From: Candidatus Rhabdochlamydia sp.
GTDB lineage: Bacteria; Chlamydiota; Chlamydiia; Chlamydiales; Rhabdochlamydiaceae
DNA length: 10,337 bases
Reading direction: 5' to 3'
Assembly (NCBI GenBank): GCA_030044075.1
Contig: JASHWM010000160.1
Location: 1 to 10,337 of the forward strand
The notes under the pieces were generated by a model that saw nothing but the letters and a program-made list of their open reading frames with translations, did no database searches and was not told the DNA's origin. Positions 1 through 6,309 of the stretch are shown in pieces (the stretch's first letter is position 1; each line of letters starts with the position of its first letter). Both the position numbers and the translations under genes were made by a program.

Positions 1-293
1 TCTTCGGACATCTTCCGGATCGCGGTTGCAATGTCTTCGTTCCAGCCTTTCACGATATCGCAATGAAGTTTTACCATCGCAATATACGGGGCGGCCTTCT
101 GAATGATATCGATCAGCTCGCCGGGGTCTGTAAGGTCGACAGTTAAAACAAGATTTGATTGTTTCTTTTCCATAATGGCAAAGATTCTTTTTTGAAGGAC
201 ATTTTCACAAAGTTCTCCCCTTTGCCGATAAGAGTTAGGGCTTTCAGAAGAAACCGTATAGTGGATGGCGGGCGGGCAATCAGATGGCTGCAT
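1..293 (-). CDS. pyrF: orotidine 5'-phosphate decarboxylase, eukaryotic (URA3/UMPS) type, N-terminal 97 codons only
   Basis: This gene reads leftward off the window edge, so only its N-terminus is present. OMP decarboxylase converts OMP to UMP, the last step of de novo pyrimidine synthesis, in the cytoplasm. Residues 21-53 (SYRQRGEL, then IFAIMEKKQSNLVLTVDL) align by eye with the start of yeast URA3 and the decarboxylase half of human UMP synthase (ARAEL, then LMQKKETNLCLSADV). D53 and the K-x-H-x-D motif (K75, H77, D79 in VKLHCDI) match early active-site residues of the family. The start at 293 is chosen because a GGAG sits 5 bases ahead (299-302) and the URA3-like similarity begins well before the next in-frame ATG at 173. 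Only about 35 residues precede the decarboxylase domain, so no orotate phosphoribosyltransferase domain is fused at this end. The catalytic D-x-K-x-x-D motif lies outside the window. Confidence 0.85.
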   Translation of the reverse strand, partial: MQPSDCPPAIHYTVSSESPNSYRQRGELCENVLQKRIFAIMEKKQSNLVLTVDLTDPGELIDIIQKAAPYIAMVKLHCDIVKGWNEDIATAIRKMSE

Positions 294-482
294 ATTATCT
301 CCGTTAGAATAAGAATTAAAACGACCTTTTTACAAAAAAAGATCATTTTTTAATATACATATTAAAAAGTTGAAAATTATTTAAAAAAGCGGTCCAACAC
401 TCCTCTATTTGATGCTATGAAACAAAATTCCCCCTAAAAAAAACAATTTTGCTAAAATGGCGTAATTTTAGGAGAGAAACAA
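294..482. promoter_or_regulatory. divergent pyrF / kdsA intergenic region
   Basis: This AT-rich spacer separates the pyrF start from the kdsA start and must drive both. On the minus strand GGAG at 299-302 is the ribosome binding site that fixes the pyrF start. On the plus strand TAAAAT at 453-458 is a possible -10 element, but no good -35 lies at the expected distance. AGGAGAG at 470-476, six bases before the kdsA ATG, is a strong ribosome binding site. No hairpin with a T-run was seen, so it does not appear to terminate anything. Confidence 0.5.
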
Positions 483-1307
483 ATGAAAAAAGTCCCCGTA
501 AAAGATTTTTATATTGGTGAGGACGAGCCGCTTGCTGTCATGTCAGGCCCTTGCGTGATCGAAGGAGAAGAAGAGGCCATGCAGTCGGCGAGGCAGCTAA
601 AAGAGATCTTCTCCTCGCTCAAGATCCCTTTCATTTACAAGTCAAGCTATGACAAGGCCAACCGCTCTGCCTATCACTCCTTTCGGGGCCCTGGGCTCAA
701 AGAAGGACTTCGGATCCTTGCTAAGGTCAAAAAGGAGCTCGACCTCCCGGTGTTGACCGATGTCCACTCTCCTGAAGAAGCCATCGAAGCGGCCAAAGTG
801 TGCGACATCATTCAAATCCCGGCCTTCTTATGCCGCCAGACAGACCTTGTGGTCGAAGCGGCAAAGACAGGGTGCGTGATCAATGTCAAGAAAGGGCAGT
901 TCATGGCCCCTTGGGATGTGGAGAACATCGTGAAGAAAATCGAAGTGGCAGGCAATGAAAAGATCATCCTGACAGACAGGGGGACAAGCTTTGGCTATAA
1001 CAACCTTGTCAGCGACATGAGATCGATCCCGATCATGCAGAAGTTCGGATTTCCTGTATGCTTTGATGCATCGCATTCTGTCCAACTCCCCGGAGGGAAC
1101 GGGTCCTCCTCTTCCGGACAACGAGAGTTCATACCAATCTTAAGCAAAGCTGCGATCGCGGCAGGCTGCAACGCCCTGTTTATCGAGTCGCACCCTAACC
1201 CCAAAGAGGCCAAAAGCGACAAAGACAGCGTATTCCCTTTTGCAGAACTTCCCAACTTGCTAGAAATACTAAAAGAGATCTATCAAACCATCCACAAGAA
1301 AAGATAA
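483..1307 (+). CDS. kdsA: 3-deoxy-D-manno-octulosonate 8-phosphate synthase (KdsA), metal-dependent class
   Basis: The enzyme condenses phosphoenolpyruvate with arabinose-5-phosphate to give Kdo-8-phosphate, a committed step of the LPS inner core, in the cytoplasm. The 274-residue protein is full length and carries the family blocks in order: SGPCVIE (21-27), KSSYDKANRS (53-62), HSFRGPG (65-71), LTDVH (91-95), QIPAFLCRQTDL (111-122), VKKGQFMAPWD (135-145), LTDRGTSFGYNN (163-174), DASHSVQLPGG (195-205) and ESHPNP (235-240). Residue 24 is Cys. The metal-independent E. coli enzyme has Asn there, whereas metal-dependent enzymes use Cys with His, Glu and Asp ligands; H198, E235 and D246 are the likely partners here. 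The start has AGGAGAG six bases upstream. The stop TAA overlaps the next ATG (TAATG), which implies translational coupling to the LptC-like gene. Confidence 0.97.
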   Translation: MKKVPVKDFYIGEDEPLAVMSGPCVIEGEEEAMQSARQLKEIFSSLKIPFIYKSSYDKANRSAYHSFRGPGLKEGLRILAKVKKELDLPVLTDVHSPEEAIEAAKVCDIIQIPAFLCRQTDLVVEAAKTGCVINVKKGQFMAPWDVENIVKKIEVAGNEKIILTDRGTSFGYNNLVSDMRSIPIMQKFGFPVCFDASHSVQLPGGNGSSSSGQREFIPILSKAAIAAGCNALFIESHPNPKEAKSDKDSVFPFAELPNLLEILKEIYQTIHKKR

Positions 1308-1933
1308 TGTTCCGGACAGCCACATTCCTCTCTTTCATCCTGCTCGGCATCCTTTTCACATCTTGGTATAAAAAATATGCCGTGATGCGAAAGTCCGACA
1401 TCGCAGCATTTGAGAGGATCATCAAAGAGAAATACGACCCGGAAGCGCAAAGCTCTTCCTCGGCCTATCAGACGCGCAGGGGCGTTGTCAAAGACCTATG
1501 GTACTCTCAAGAAGATGACATAAGGGTGCACCACCGCATCTCTAGCGAATCTTCGATCCTGACGATGGTTGCAAAAAAAAATAAGGTCGATCTGTTCGAA
1601 AACCTTGAGAACATCCACTGCTTGATGCAAGAGAAGGTCTATTACTCGGCCCTTCACGAGCCCATGCAACAGGTCCGTTTTTTTTCTGCGAACGATGGCA
1701 CCTACCATTATTCCACCCAGCAGTTCCTTGCACAACGAGTTAAGCTCTCGCTGCATCGGCTCTCTGGCCATTCCCTTCCCGAAGAGGTCGACCCAATGCA
1801 GTCATTTCTTCAGGGGATTGCAGAGGACGTCTCTTTTTCCATCAATAACAAAATCCCCGAGTTCCATGCAGAGCATTTTAGGGCAAACCTCAAGCAATCA
1901 GAAGTTTTTCCAAAAATCAGCGAGCAAAAATAA
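1307..1933 (+). CDS. LptC-like single-pass inner-membrane protein
   Basis: The gene encodes 208 residues and starts inside the kdsA stop codon. Residues 5-19 are a hydrophobic segment (FLSFILLGILFTSWY) followed by Lys/Arg, the topology of a bitopic protein with a periplasmic C-terminal domain. LptC is built this way and links the LptBFG extractor to periplasmic LptA. The soluble part suggests a divergent beta-rich OstA/LptC fold: an IRVHHRISSESSILTMV stretch near 72-88, a VDLFENLENIHCLMQEKVY stretch near 94-112, then 'ANDGTYHY' and 'LAQRVKLSLHRL'. The last 50 or so residues are less regular. The call rests mainly on topology and position, between kdsA and an OstA-like gene upstream of lptB, as lptC lies in proteobacteria. 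Overall sequence similarity to proteobacterial LptC is too weak to judge by eye, so no symbol is given. Chlamydial genomes carry a hypothetical protein beside kdsA and lptB that may be its orthologue. Confidence 0.65.
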   Translation: MFRTATFLSFILLGILFTSWYKKYAVMRKSDIAAFERIIKEKYDPEAQSSSSAYQTRRGVVKDLWYSQEDDIRVHHRISSESSILTMVAKKNKVDLFENLENIHCLMQEKVYYSALHEPMQQVRFFSANDGTYHYSTQQFLAQRVKLSLHRLSGHSLPEEVDPMQSFLQGIAEDVSFSINNKIPEFHAEHFRANLKQSEVFPKISEQK

Positions 1934-1940
1934 GTTTTGG

Positions 1941-1969
1941 TTGATTTCACATCGAAACTGCATTATAAA
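1941..1969 (+). promoter_or_regulatory. sigma70-type promoter ahead of the OstA/LptA-like gene
   Basis: TTGATT at 1941-1946 (-35) and TATAAA at 1964-1969 (-10) are separated by exactly 17 bases, close to the vegetative sigma consensus. The element begins 8 bases after the stop of the LptC-like gene and ends 25 bases before the next start. It would let the export genes be transcribed apart from kdsA. A GAGG at 1985-1988 supplies the ribosome binding site, six bases ahead of the ATG at 1995. Confidence 0.55.
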
Positions 1970-1994
1970 AAGGTGATCTTCCTAGAGGCTACTT

Positions 1995-3410
1995 ATGAGA
2001 ACACTTCTTTTTTTATCTTGCTGCATCTTTGCCCTTCATGCTGATAACGAGGTCAATTCCAATTACCTGTCGTCAACAACAGCCTCGTTCGATGGAAACT
2101 CCCTTCTGCTGCAAGGACACGTCCTCCTCGACCATGGCATTGGAAAACTTTCCGCAGAAAAAGCTTCCCTGCAGAGGCAGGACGGTGGAAAGGATTTTCC
2201 ATTTTCTCTGATCGACCTTCAAAAAGATGTCCTTGTCACACTTCAAAACCAGGCAACCTTGGCCTGCAATGAGGCCCATTTAGATTTCACAACGCTTAAA
2301 GGGCTGTTAGCATCCAAAGAAAATGAGCATGTCACCTACACTGATAAGCTCTCAGAACTCCTCACAATAACGGGAAAGATTGTCGAGATGGGCATGAAAA
2401 AACTGGACAATCAGAATAAGGCCCAGTATGACGTCGAATCGATTTTGCTAAAAAAGCAGATCCAGGTGAAATACGGCGAGCGGTTCACCCTTCATTCCGA
2501 TGCAGCCCTCTATCATCCTGAGTCTTCCCAAAAAAGACACATCCACGCTTATTCTGAAGAAGCAAACGGGACCTGCGTACTAGAAAACAAAGAGGGAAGG
2601 ATCCACGCAACCGACATGGACGTGTTCATCGATTCTTCCGAGATCCATATGAAACAACCCAAGGGAGTCCTCTTCATCCCCAACAAACAGCAAATTACCT
2701 TTTCTTCAGAGGAACTGCTCTGGAACCAAAACGACTCGACCATTACTTTGAAGGCGAGCGTAGAAGTGGAAGACCCCTTCTTCGGCAAGCTTACAAGCAA
2801 AGACCGCCTGATCCTTTCACAGAACGCTAAAAAAGGAAAAAAAGCCTTCCACCTCATCCAGGCAAAAGGCCATAGCACCATCACCTACGCTGAAAAAGAC
2901 ACTTTTCACAAACTTACCTGCTTTGGCTCTTTGAAGCTAGACAGGGACCGCTCCAACGCCTCGGCTGAAAGCCCATCCACGCAGGGAAGTGTCTCTGCCG
3001 CCCAACAGATCCAGTATGAAGAAGAATCGATGTTGATCAATGCAGACAGGGCGAACATGGAATATTCCATGATCGGATCGACCTACCAGCCCATCTCTGT
3101 CACCTTGAAAGGGAATATACGGATGATTTCCAAAGACCCCAAAAAACCTGTTCGCTGCGCGATTGCCGATAGGGCCACCTACTCTCCAAGCACAAGGACG
3201 TTCATCTTAGCTGCCAATCCCGGCAACAAGGTCCTTTTCTGGGATGAAGGGGAAACCCGCAAGATCAGTGCGCAAGAGATCCATATCACTCAGGAGAGCG
3301 AAGACCAGAAAGAAAGCATCAAAGGGGTCGGGAATGTCACCTTTACTCTTTCTCAAGAAGAGAACAAACTGCTCCAAAAAATTTTCTCCCAGTATTTTAT
3401 CCCGCTATAA
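1995..3410 (+). CDS. secreted OstA/LptA-like LPS-transport protein, long multi-repeat form
   Basis: The 471-residue protein begins with a clear type I signal peptide (MRTLLFLSCCIFALHA, cleavage after A16, ALHA pattern), so it is periplasmic or outer-membrane associated. Several stretches look like OstA beta-jellyroll strands: GNSLLLQGHVLLDHGIGKLSAEKA (about 34-57, the typical 'G-x-V-x-L...L-x-A-x-x-A' pattern), a second near 238-275 (SEELLWN...TLKASVEVEDPFFGKLTSKD), and a third from about 335 to 450 (AAQQIQYEEE, DRANMEYS, SVTLKGNIRMI, GVGNVTFTL). LptA proteins polymerise such strands into a bridge carrying LPS across the periplasm. E. coli LptA has about 185 residues, so this protein is roughly 2.5 times as long and may hold the bridge in one chain. 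It lies 2 bp ahead of lptB, the order seen for lptA-lptB elsewhere. The two Cys near residue 9 do not form a lipobox. An LptD N-terminal-like piece is an alternative, but no beta-barrel region follows. Confidence 0.75.
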   Translation: MRTLLFLSCCIFALHADNEVNSNYLSSTTASFDGNSLLLQGHVLLDHGIGKLSAEKASLQRQDGGKDFPFSLIDLQKDVLVTLQNQATLACNEAHLDFTTLKGLLASKENEHVTYTDKLSELLTITGKIVEMGMKKLDNQNKAQYDVESILLKKQIQVKYGERFTLHSDAALYHPESSQKRHIHAYSEEANGTCVLENKEGRIHATDMDVFIDSSEIHMKQPKGVLFIPNKQQITFSSEELLWNQNDSTITLKASVEVEDPFFGKLTSKDRLILSQNAKKGKKAFHLIQAKGHSTITYAEKDTFHKLTCFGSLKLDRDRSNASAESPSTQGSVSAAQQIQYEEESMLINADRANMEYSMIGSTYQPISVTLKGNIRMISKDPKKPVRCAIADRATYSPSTRTFILAANPGNKVLFWDEGETRKISAQEIHITQESEDQKESIKGVGNVTFTLSQEENKLLQKIFSQYFIPL

Positions 3411-3412
3411 CG

Positions 3413-4141
3413 ATGTCTGATGTAATTTTAGAGACCAAAGACCTTATCAAGACCTACGGAGATAAGCATGCCGTAAACGGCCTTAGCTTCTTTGTCAGAA
3501 AAGGAGAAGTCGTCGGCCTTCTTGGACCTAACGGAGCTGGAAAAACAACCGCGTTCTATATGACGATCGGGCTGATCAAGCCCGATGGCGGAAAAGTGTT
3601 TTTCAAAGGGATCGATGTCACCGCTTTTCCGATCCACGAAAGAGCGAAAATGGGCATGGGGTACCTTGCGCAGGAGCCTTCCATTTTCCGCAACCTTACC
3701 GTTGAGCAAAATATCCTCTGCATCCTGGAAACGCAAAACCTCTCCAAGCAAGAGCAGAAAGACAAGCTTGCCATGCTCCTGAGCGAGCTGCACCTTGAAA
3801 AACTGGCGAAAAAACCGGCCAGCGCCCTTTCAGGGGGTGAGAGAAGGCGCCTTGAAATTACAAGGGCGCTTGTCACGGAGCCTTCCCTGCTGCTCCTTGA
3901 TGAGCCTTTTGCCAATATCGACCCAATCGCCATCGATGACGTCCAGCACCTCATCCGCCACCTCAAAACAAAGGGGATCAGCGTGCTGATCACCGATCAC
4001 AATGCAAGGGAGATCTTCTCTATTGTCGATAGAAGCTATCTCATTCGTGATGGAAAAGTCTTAATGTCAGGGAGTGTGGAAGAGCTCCTGCAAAACCAGG
4101 AAGCCCGCAAATCTTATTTTGGGGAAGATTTTAAATTATAG
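3413..4141 (+). CDS. lptB: LPS export ABC transporter ATP-binding protein LptB
   Basis: LptB is the cytoplasmic ATPase of the LptB2FG complex that pulls LPS out of the inner membrane. All ABC motifs are present in 242 residues: Walker A GPNGAGKTT (38-46), Q-loop Q87 in YLAQEPSIF, signature LSGGERRR (139-146), Walker B LLLLDEPF with D163/E164, D-loop NIDP and H-loop H196 in ITDHN. LptB-specific traits are IFRNLTVEQNI after the Q-loop, LSGGERRRLEITRAL and the C-terminal YFGEDFKL, almost identical to the YLGEDFRL end of E. coli LptB. It starts 2 bp after the OstA-like gene stop with no clear ribosome binding site of its own, which points to translational coupling. Its stop overlaps the stop of the convergent heptosyltransferase by 6 bp. 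The permease genes lptF and lptG are not in the window. Confidence 0.97.
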   Translation: MSDVILETKDLIKTYGDKHAVNGLSFFVRKGEVVGLLGPNGAGKTTAFYMTIGLIKPDGGKVFFKGIDVTAFPIHERAKMGMGYLAQEPSIFRNLTVEQNILCILETQNLSKQEQKDKLAMLLSELHLEKLAKKPASALSGGERRRLEITRALVTEPSLLLLDEPFANIDPIAIDDVQHLIRHLKTKGISVLITDHNAREIFSIVDRSYLIRDGKVLMSGSVEELLQNQEARKSYFGEDFKL

Positions 4142-5218
4142 TTCAAGCTCTTCAATTCCCCTTAGCACAGCTTCTAGGGGAAGAGAAGTCAAGCAGTCGC
4201 TCTTTTTGCTTCCGCCGCATCCATCAAGGTTGCAAGGGCGGCAGGCAAAATTTCCTGCTGCAATAAAGGACCTCGGATGTCTCCATGGGCCCCAGTTTTT
4301 TTCTGAAGTCGGCCCGAAAATAACGACAACAGGTGTCTTAAGCGCGCTTGCCATATGAAGCGGGACAGAGTCGACGCACACTAGGCATTTTGCCATTTTT
4401 ACAAGGGCAGCAAGCCCTTTTAACGAGGTCTTGCCTCCAAGGTCCAGGACAGGGATGTGGGGGATGGGAGATAAAATCTCTTCGACCATCTTTTTTTCCA
4501 CTTCATCAGGGCCTGAGCTGATCACGACCTTCTGTCCAGACAAGTGCAACGTCTCGATGAGGGCTGTGAACTTTTCTTTCGGCCAGCATTTAAAACGCCA
4601 CCTTGATGCAGGGTGAAGAAGAAAATAACTTCCTTTTTCAATCCCATGCCCAAGCAGAGTTTTTTCAATCTTTTCCGCTTCATTTTCAGGAACTGACAGA
4701 TGCAGGTCCCTCTCTTCGCTTGGGAAAATCCCAATCCTGCGGAGCGCATCGAGCTGTCTTTCGACCGTATGGCGCGGGAAAGGGCAATTTTTGACAATAT
4801 GCGTGTAGCTTTTTTTCTTTCCAAGGAACCCGGAATTCCCGGGATCAAAACCCACCCTGACTTTGGCCTTTGCGGCCATGGCGACGATCGCGCCCCTGTC
4901 CCCTTCGGTCAGGTTGATGACAAGGTCGTACTTCTCTTTTCGGATGGCCCGTAGAAGTGTAATTTCTTTTTGAAGTTTTTTGAAAAAAGAGAGCTTTTTC
5001 CACGCTCTGTCGTACAAGAAAAACTTTGAGATCGCAGGGTGCCCCTCAAGCATCGGCGCTGTGTCCTTGTAGAGGTATGCATCGATCTTTGCATTCGGGA
5101 AAGCCTCTTGCAGGACACTGAAGACGGGAGATGTGAGAAGCACATCCCCGTGGTGCCTCATTTTAACGATCAGTACTTTTTTTACCCCGGAAAGATCGGG
5201 GTAATTGCCATAGTTCAT
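4136..5218 (-). CDS. waaQ: LPS core heptosyltransferase, WaaQ-type (glycosyltransferase family 9)
   Basis: GT9 enzymes transfer heptose from ADP-heptose to the LPS inner core at the cytoplasmic face of the inner membrane. The 360-residue protein is full length. Its N-terminus VLIVKMRHHGDVLLTSPV (15-32) closely matches the KMRYHGDMLLTTPV of E. coli WaaQ (heptosyltransferase III), as do AKIDAYLYKDTAPML (43-57) and RFKCWPKEKF (208-217). D25 in the HGD motif corresponds to the catalytic Asp of the family and K210 to the conserved donor-binding Lys. VDSVPLHMASAL (282-293) is the usual 'VDS/T...H-x-A-A' block. A Cys cluster at 326-342 (CRPC, CGG, C) resembles the C-termini of WaaF-like enzymes. The acceptor cannot be read from sequence, so another GT9 specificity is possible. 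The gene faces lptB tail to tail with a 6-bp overlap. A weak GGTGG lies just before the start at 5218. Confidence 0.85.
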   Translation of the reverse strand: MNYGNYPDLSGVKKVLIVKMRHHGDVLLTSPVFSVLQEAFPNAKIDAYLYKDTAPMLEGHPAISKFFLYDRAWKKLSFFKKLQKEITLLRAIRKEKYDLVINLTEGDRGAIVAMAAKAKVRVGFDPGNSGFLGKKKSYTHIVKNCPFPRHTVERQLDALRRIGIFPSEERDLHLSVPENEAEKIEKTLLGHGIEKGSYFLLHPASRWRFKCWPKEKFTALIETLHLSGQKVVISSGPDEVEKKMVEEILSPIPHIPVLDLGGKTSLKGLAALVKMAKCLVCVDSVPLHMASALKTPVVVIFGPTSEKNWGPWRHPRSFIAAGNFACRPCNLDGCGGSKKSDCLTSLPLEAVLRGIEELEL

Positions 5219-5227
5219 AGTCCACCC

Positions 5228-5264
5228 AAAAACGTTCCCTATAAGGGTATTCCCTTATGGAAAC
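5228..5264 (-). terminator. hairpin plus T-run between methyltransferase and heptosyltransferase genes
   Basis: ATAAGGG (5241-5247) and CCCTTAT (5252-5258) form a perfect 7-bp stem around a 4-base loop. The flanks GTTCCCT and GGAAAC extend the pairing imperfectly. Read on the minus strand, five T's (5232-5228) follow the hairpin. It lies after the methyltransferase stop and before the heptosyltransferase start, so it should end or attenuate transcription between the two. Plus-strand reading has no T-run. Confidence 0.5.
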
Positions 5265-5277
5265 AAAATCAAGCTAT

Positions 5278-6105
5278 TCAGGATTTTTTCTGGTAAAGAA
5301 AAACTTTGGCAACATTGGTCTTATGCACCAGGCCGTCTTCACTTGCGATAGTCTTCAGATATGCCTGTAATGCCTCTGTCACTTCCTGCTGCTTGCCGGA
5401 CTGCTTCACATCGTTCCAAGCGCTCGTCGATTGGACATGCTCAATGGCTTCGCCTATGGTATAGTGGTATTCACATTCAATCCCCGTTGAGACCACTTCT
5501 TTGAACCCATTCCTCTCAAGGACTTTCTGAGGCTCAAAATCATGCCTTGGGTCTGTCATCTCGTACCCGATGACCGATTCGATGATCTCTGTCCGGACCT
5601 TCCTGTCGATTCCAACATTTGCGCTTTGCACAACACAAACAAATCCGTCTTTCTCAAGGACCCGGGCAATTTCCTTTGTGGCCTCATCATTGCAAAACCA
5701 ATGGTAGGCAGCAAACATCGTGACAAGCCCAAAGCTTCCTTCAGCATAAGGGAGGCTATAGACCGATCCCACGTCAAAGCGGTCTTTAGTCGCCTCGTTT
5801 TGTTTTGCGGCTTGTAACATCAAAGGATCATGGTCGATCCCCCTGACATCTTTGAACCGGGTAAAAAGAGGACCTGTAGAAAGGCCTGTCCCGCATCCAA
5901 TGTCAAGGACCTTCCTGTCTTCTCCGACATATTGCGTGAGCAAATTATAGACACCTTCCGGGTGTGCCTTCCGTCCTTTAACATAAGAGTCGACAAGCTT
6001 TCCAAAGCTGCTCCCCTTTTCTTCTTTGGTAATTGGAGTAGAGGCCATGACCCCTGAAGTTGTTGAACAAAACATTGCAAGATATACTAATTTGTTTAAA
6101 ATCAT
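5278..6105 (-). CDS. class I SAM-dependent methyltransferase with N-terminal signal-like peptide
   Basis: The Rossmann-fold methyltransferase core is clear. From the start used here motif I is VLDIGCGTG (66-74), the acidic residue ending strand 2 is D91 (GIDHD), and the motif IV region is GSFGLVTMFAAYHWF (123-137), followed by EIARVLEKDGF. This is the Methyltransf_11/UbiE-like superfamily; the substrate cannot be deduced. The odd part is the N-terminus, MILNKLVYLAMFCSTTSGVMA-STP, which has the form of a type I signal peptide with cleavage near residue 21, although SAM is cytoplasmic. The start at 6105 is preferred over an in-frame ATG at 6117 because GAGAG (6111-6115) lies five bases ahead of it, while the ATG at 6117 has no ribosome binding site. 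A start at 6048 (MASTPITK) would remove the leader and give a cytosolic enzyme, but its AGGGG is only two bases away. The gene product has 275 residues and is separated from the downstream heptosyltransferase gene by a hairpin. Confidence 0.8.
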   Translation of the reverse strand: MILNKLVYLAMFCSTTSGVMASTPITKEEKGSSFGKLVDSYVKGRKAHPEGVYNLLTQYVGEDRKVLDIGCGTGLSTGPLFTRFKDVRGIDHDPLMLQAAKQNEATKDRFDVGSVYSLPYAEGSFGLVTMFAAYHWFCNDEATKEIARVLEKDGFVCVVQSANVGIDRKVRTEIIESVIGYEMTDPRHDFEPQKVLERNGFKEVVSTGIECEYHYTIGEAIEHVQSTSAWNDVKQSGKQQEVTEALQAYLKTIASEDGLVHKTNVAKVFLYQKKS

Positions 6106-6117
6106 AATAGCTCTCAT

Positions 6118-6137
6118 TTAAAAACAAACGTTTTTAA
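6118..6137. promoter_or_regulatory. AT-rich palindrome immediately upstream of the methyltransferase gene
   Basis: TTAAAAAC (6118-6125) and GTTTTTAA (6130-6137) are perfect 8-base inverted arms around AAAC. The element abuts the first ATG of the methyltransferase gene on the minus strand. It could be an operator or a leader hairpin. It may also be a chance product of a very AT-rich stretch. Confidence 0.3.
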
Positions 6138-6213
6138 TTTTTACAAATAATTTATAAAATTACAATTAAATAAAAACTTACATGTTTAAAATAAAGTTTT
6201 ATCTGAAATAGGA

Positions 6214-6228
6214 GTTCTTGAACAGAAC
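6214..6228. promoter_or_regulatory. inverted repeat GTTCT-N5-AGAAC between divergent genes
   Basis: GTTCT and AGAAC are perfect inverted arms around TGAAC in the methyltransferase-ndk spacer. A second, overlapping near-palindrome GTTC-TT-GAAC shares the left arm. The layout resembles a repressor operator, but no regulator can be assigned. Confidence 0.2.
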
Positions 6229-6267
6229 ATAAACAGGAAAACAACTGCATTTAAATCGAATTCTTTT

Positions 6268-6300
6268 TATACTTTCCGATGGAAAAAAAAGATCATGGAG
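6268..6300 (+). promoter_or_regulatory. ndk -10 element and ribosome binding site
   Basis: TATACT at 6268-6273 fits a vegetative -10 element, although the -35 position has only a weak match. GGAG at 6297-6300 lies nine bases before the ATG at 6310. This supports 6310 over the in-frame ATG at 6295 as the ndk start, since the GGAG overlaps the upstream ATG. Confidence 0.45.
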
Positions 6301-6309
6301 AATTCATTT

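Noticed and set aside
51..77. Transfer RNA or other structured RNA in the window, including the left edge
   Set aside because: No cloverleaf, T-loop signature or rRNA-like block was seen on either strand; this stretch is coding for pyrF.
143..346. A minus-strand reading frame with GGGGAG ahead of a GTG/ATG near 210, overlapping the pyrF start
   Set aside because: It ends after 21 codons from that start and is out of frame with the clear OMP decarboxylase homology, which continues through the same bases in the pyrF frame.
828..1255. Open frames antisense to kdsA
   Set aside because: They lie wholly within kdsA on the opposite strand, with no ribosome binding site and no protein features.
3428..3993. 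Two long open frames antisense to lptB
   Set aside because: They are mirrors of the strongly conserved lptB coding sequence and show no recognisable motifs or start signals.
6295..6309. Upstream in-frame ATG for ndk (five extra residues)
   Set aside because: The only good ribosome binding site overlaps this ATG, and the family length and N-terminus fit the start at 6310.
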